From: UKL13-3 sp044353855
Lineage (GTDB): Bacteria > Bacteroidota > Bacteroidia > UKL13-3
Direction of reading: 5' to 3'
Length of the DNA stretch: 42,604 nt
Assembly: GCA_044353855.1 (NCBI GenBank)
Contig: JBILBF010000006.1
Coordinates: 1 to 42,604, forward strand
Positions 42,557-42,604 of this stretch are shown here, in pieces (the first letter of the stretch is position 1; each line of letters starts with the position of its first letter). Position numbers and translations under genes: made by a program. A model generated the notes under the pieces. That model ran no database searches and had not been told where the DNA came from. It saw only the letters and a program-made list of their open reading frames with translations.

Positions 42557-42604
42557 TCATTGTTTCACTAATTTAATTGTTCTATTGTCAATTCTAAGGA
42601 AATA
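42557..42604 (-). CDS. 3' end of the next cassette gene, partial
   Basis: From the right edge a minus-strand frame reads YFLRIDNRTIKLVKQ and stops at a TGA (42559-42557). The stop is 11 bp before attC-like element D, the same spacing as in the other cassettes, which is the main reason for calling it. Fifteen codons are too few to name the product. Confidence 0.4.
   Translation of the reverse strand, partial: YFLRIDNRTIKLVKQ

Larger units (their letters stand above)
38659..42604 (-). mobile_element. Putative integron gene-cassette array (distal part)
   Basis: Minus-strand genes alternate with four attC-like palindromes (38659-38792, 40214-40347, 41841-41974, 42464-42545). Each palindrome follows a stop codon by 10-32 bp in the same orientation, and the next gene starts 50-76 bp later. 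Reading in gene direction each site opens with TAACA and closes with AAAACGTTA, as in integron attC sites. Cassettes are compact, carry one gene (once two), and the cargo is unrelated in function. No integrase gene or attI is in the window; by orientation they should lie to the right of 42604. Without an integrase this would be a CALIN. An alternative is a family of long extragenic palindromes unrelated to integrons. Confidence 0.62.

Noticed and set aside
38269..42604. Defence island (HNH nuclease, MGMT-like protein)
   Set aside because: The genes are isolated between palindromes with no co-conserved system; the cassette pattern explains the mix better.

Overview
The window looks like a chromosomal segment of a member of the Bacteroidota. 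The evidence is internal: Por/type IX secretion C-terminal sorting domains on two secreted enzymes, a TonB-dependent receptor with an N-terminal carboxypeptidase-regulatory-like domain, an OmpA protein with thrombospondin type 3 calcium repeats, a DUF4421-type protein, promoters of the TTTG / TAnnTTTG type, and an AT-rich composition. I cannot resolve family or genus. No rRNA or tRNA gene was recognised.

Layout. 1-8.4 kb, minus strand: the start of a secreted PKD-type protein, then a TamB-like/Omp85 pair whose second gene probably starts at a TTG inside the end of the first. 8.6-10.6 kb, minus: an OmpA-family gene that has lost its 5' end directly beside the 3' end of the tmRNA gene (ssrA). 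10.7-15.1 kb, mostly plus: DUF4421-like protein, prfB with an intact programmed +1 frameshift, csaA, an orphan HsdR-N nuclease-like domain, holA. 15.1-19.4 kb, minus: LytTR regulator and histidine kinase pair, and a TonB-dependent receptor. 19.5-25.5 kb: a hairpin-paired REPIN-like element, an APC amino-acid transporter, a DAO-type oxidoreductase and the korA/korB 2-oxoacid:ferredoxin oxidoreductase. 25.6-28.5 kb, plus: short asparaginase domain protein, then gmd and fcl, which together make GDP-L-fucose. 28.5-38.2 kb: PIF1-like helicase, ahcY, bacilliredoxin, small outer-membrane protein, aminopeptidase P, dicarboxylate symporter, msrB and a T9SS endonuclease I. Most of this is ordinary housekeeping and envelope biology.

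38.2-42.6 kb is different. Four long imperfect palindromes (three of 134 bp, one of 82 bp) punctuate a run of minus-strand genes. Each palindrome lies 10-32 bp downstream of a stop codon, all are in the same orientation, and the next gene starts 50-76 bp further on. Read in the gene direction each begins with ...TAACA and ends with AAAACGTTA..., the polarity of integron attC recombination sites, and the stems differ in sequence while keeping pairing and the same asymmetric bulge. I interpret this as the distal end of an integron gene-cassette array (or a CALIN, an attC cluster without integrase) in a Bacteroidota chromosome. Cassette cargo: a T9SS-exported class C beta-lactamase-fold serine hydrolase, an HNH-endonuclease-like protein with a large unrecognised C-terminal part, a small secreted protein with an internal duplication, an MGMT-like (alkyltransferase-like) protein, and the tail of one more gene. 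The integrase, if present, should lie beyond the right edge. A truncated alpha/beta-hydrolase-like lipoprotein gene at 38.3-38.6 kb sits where a last cassette would be but has no palindrome.
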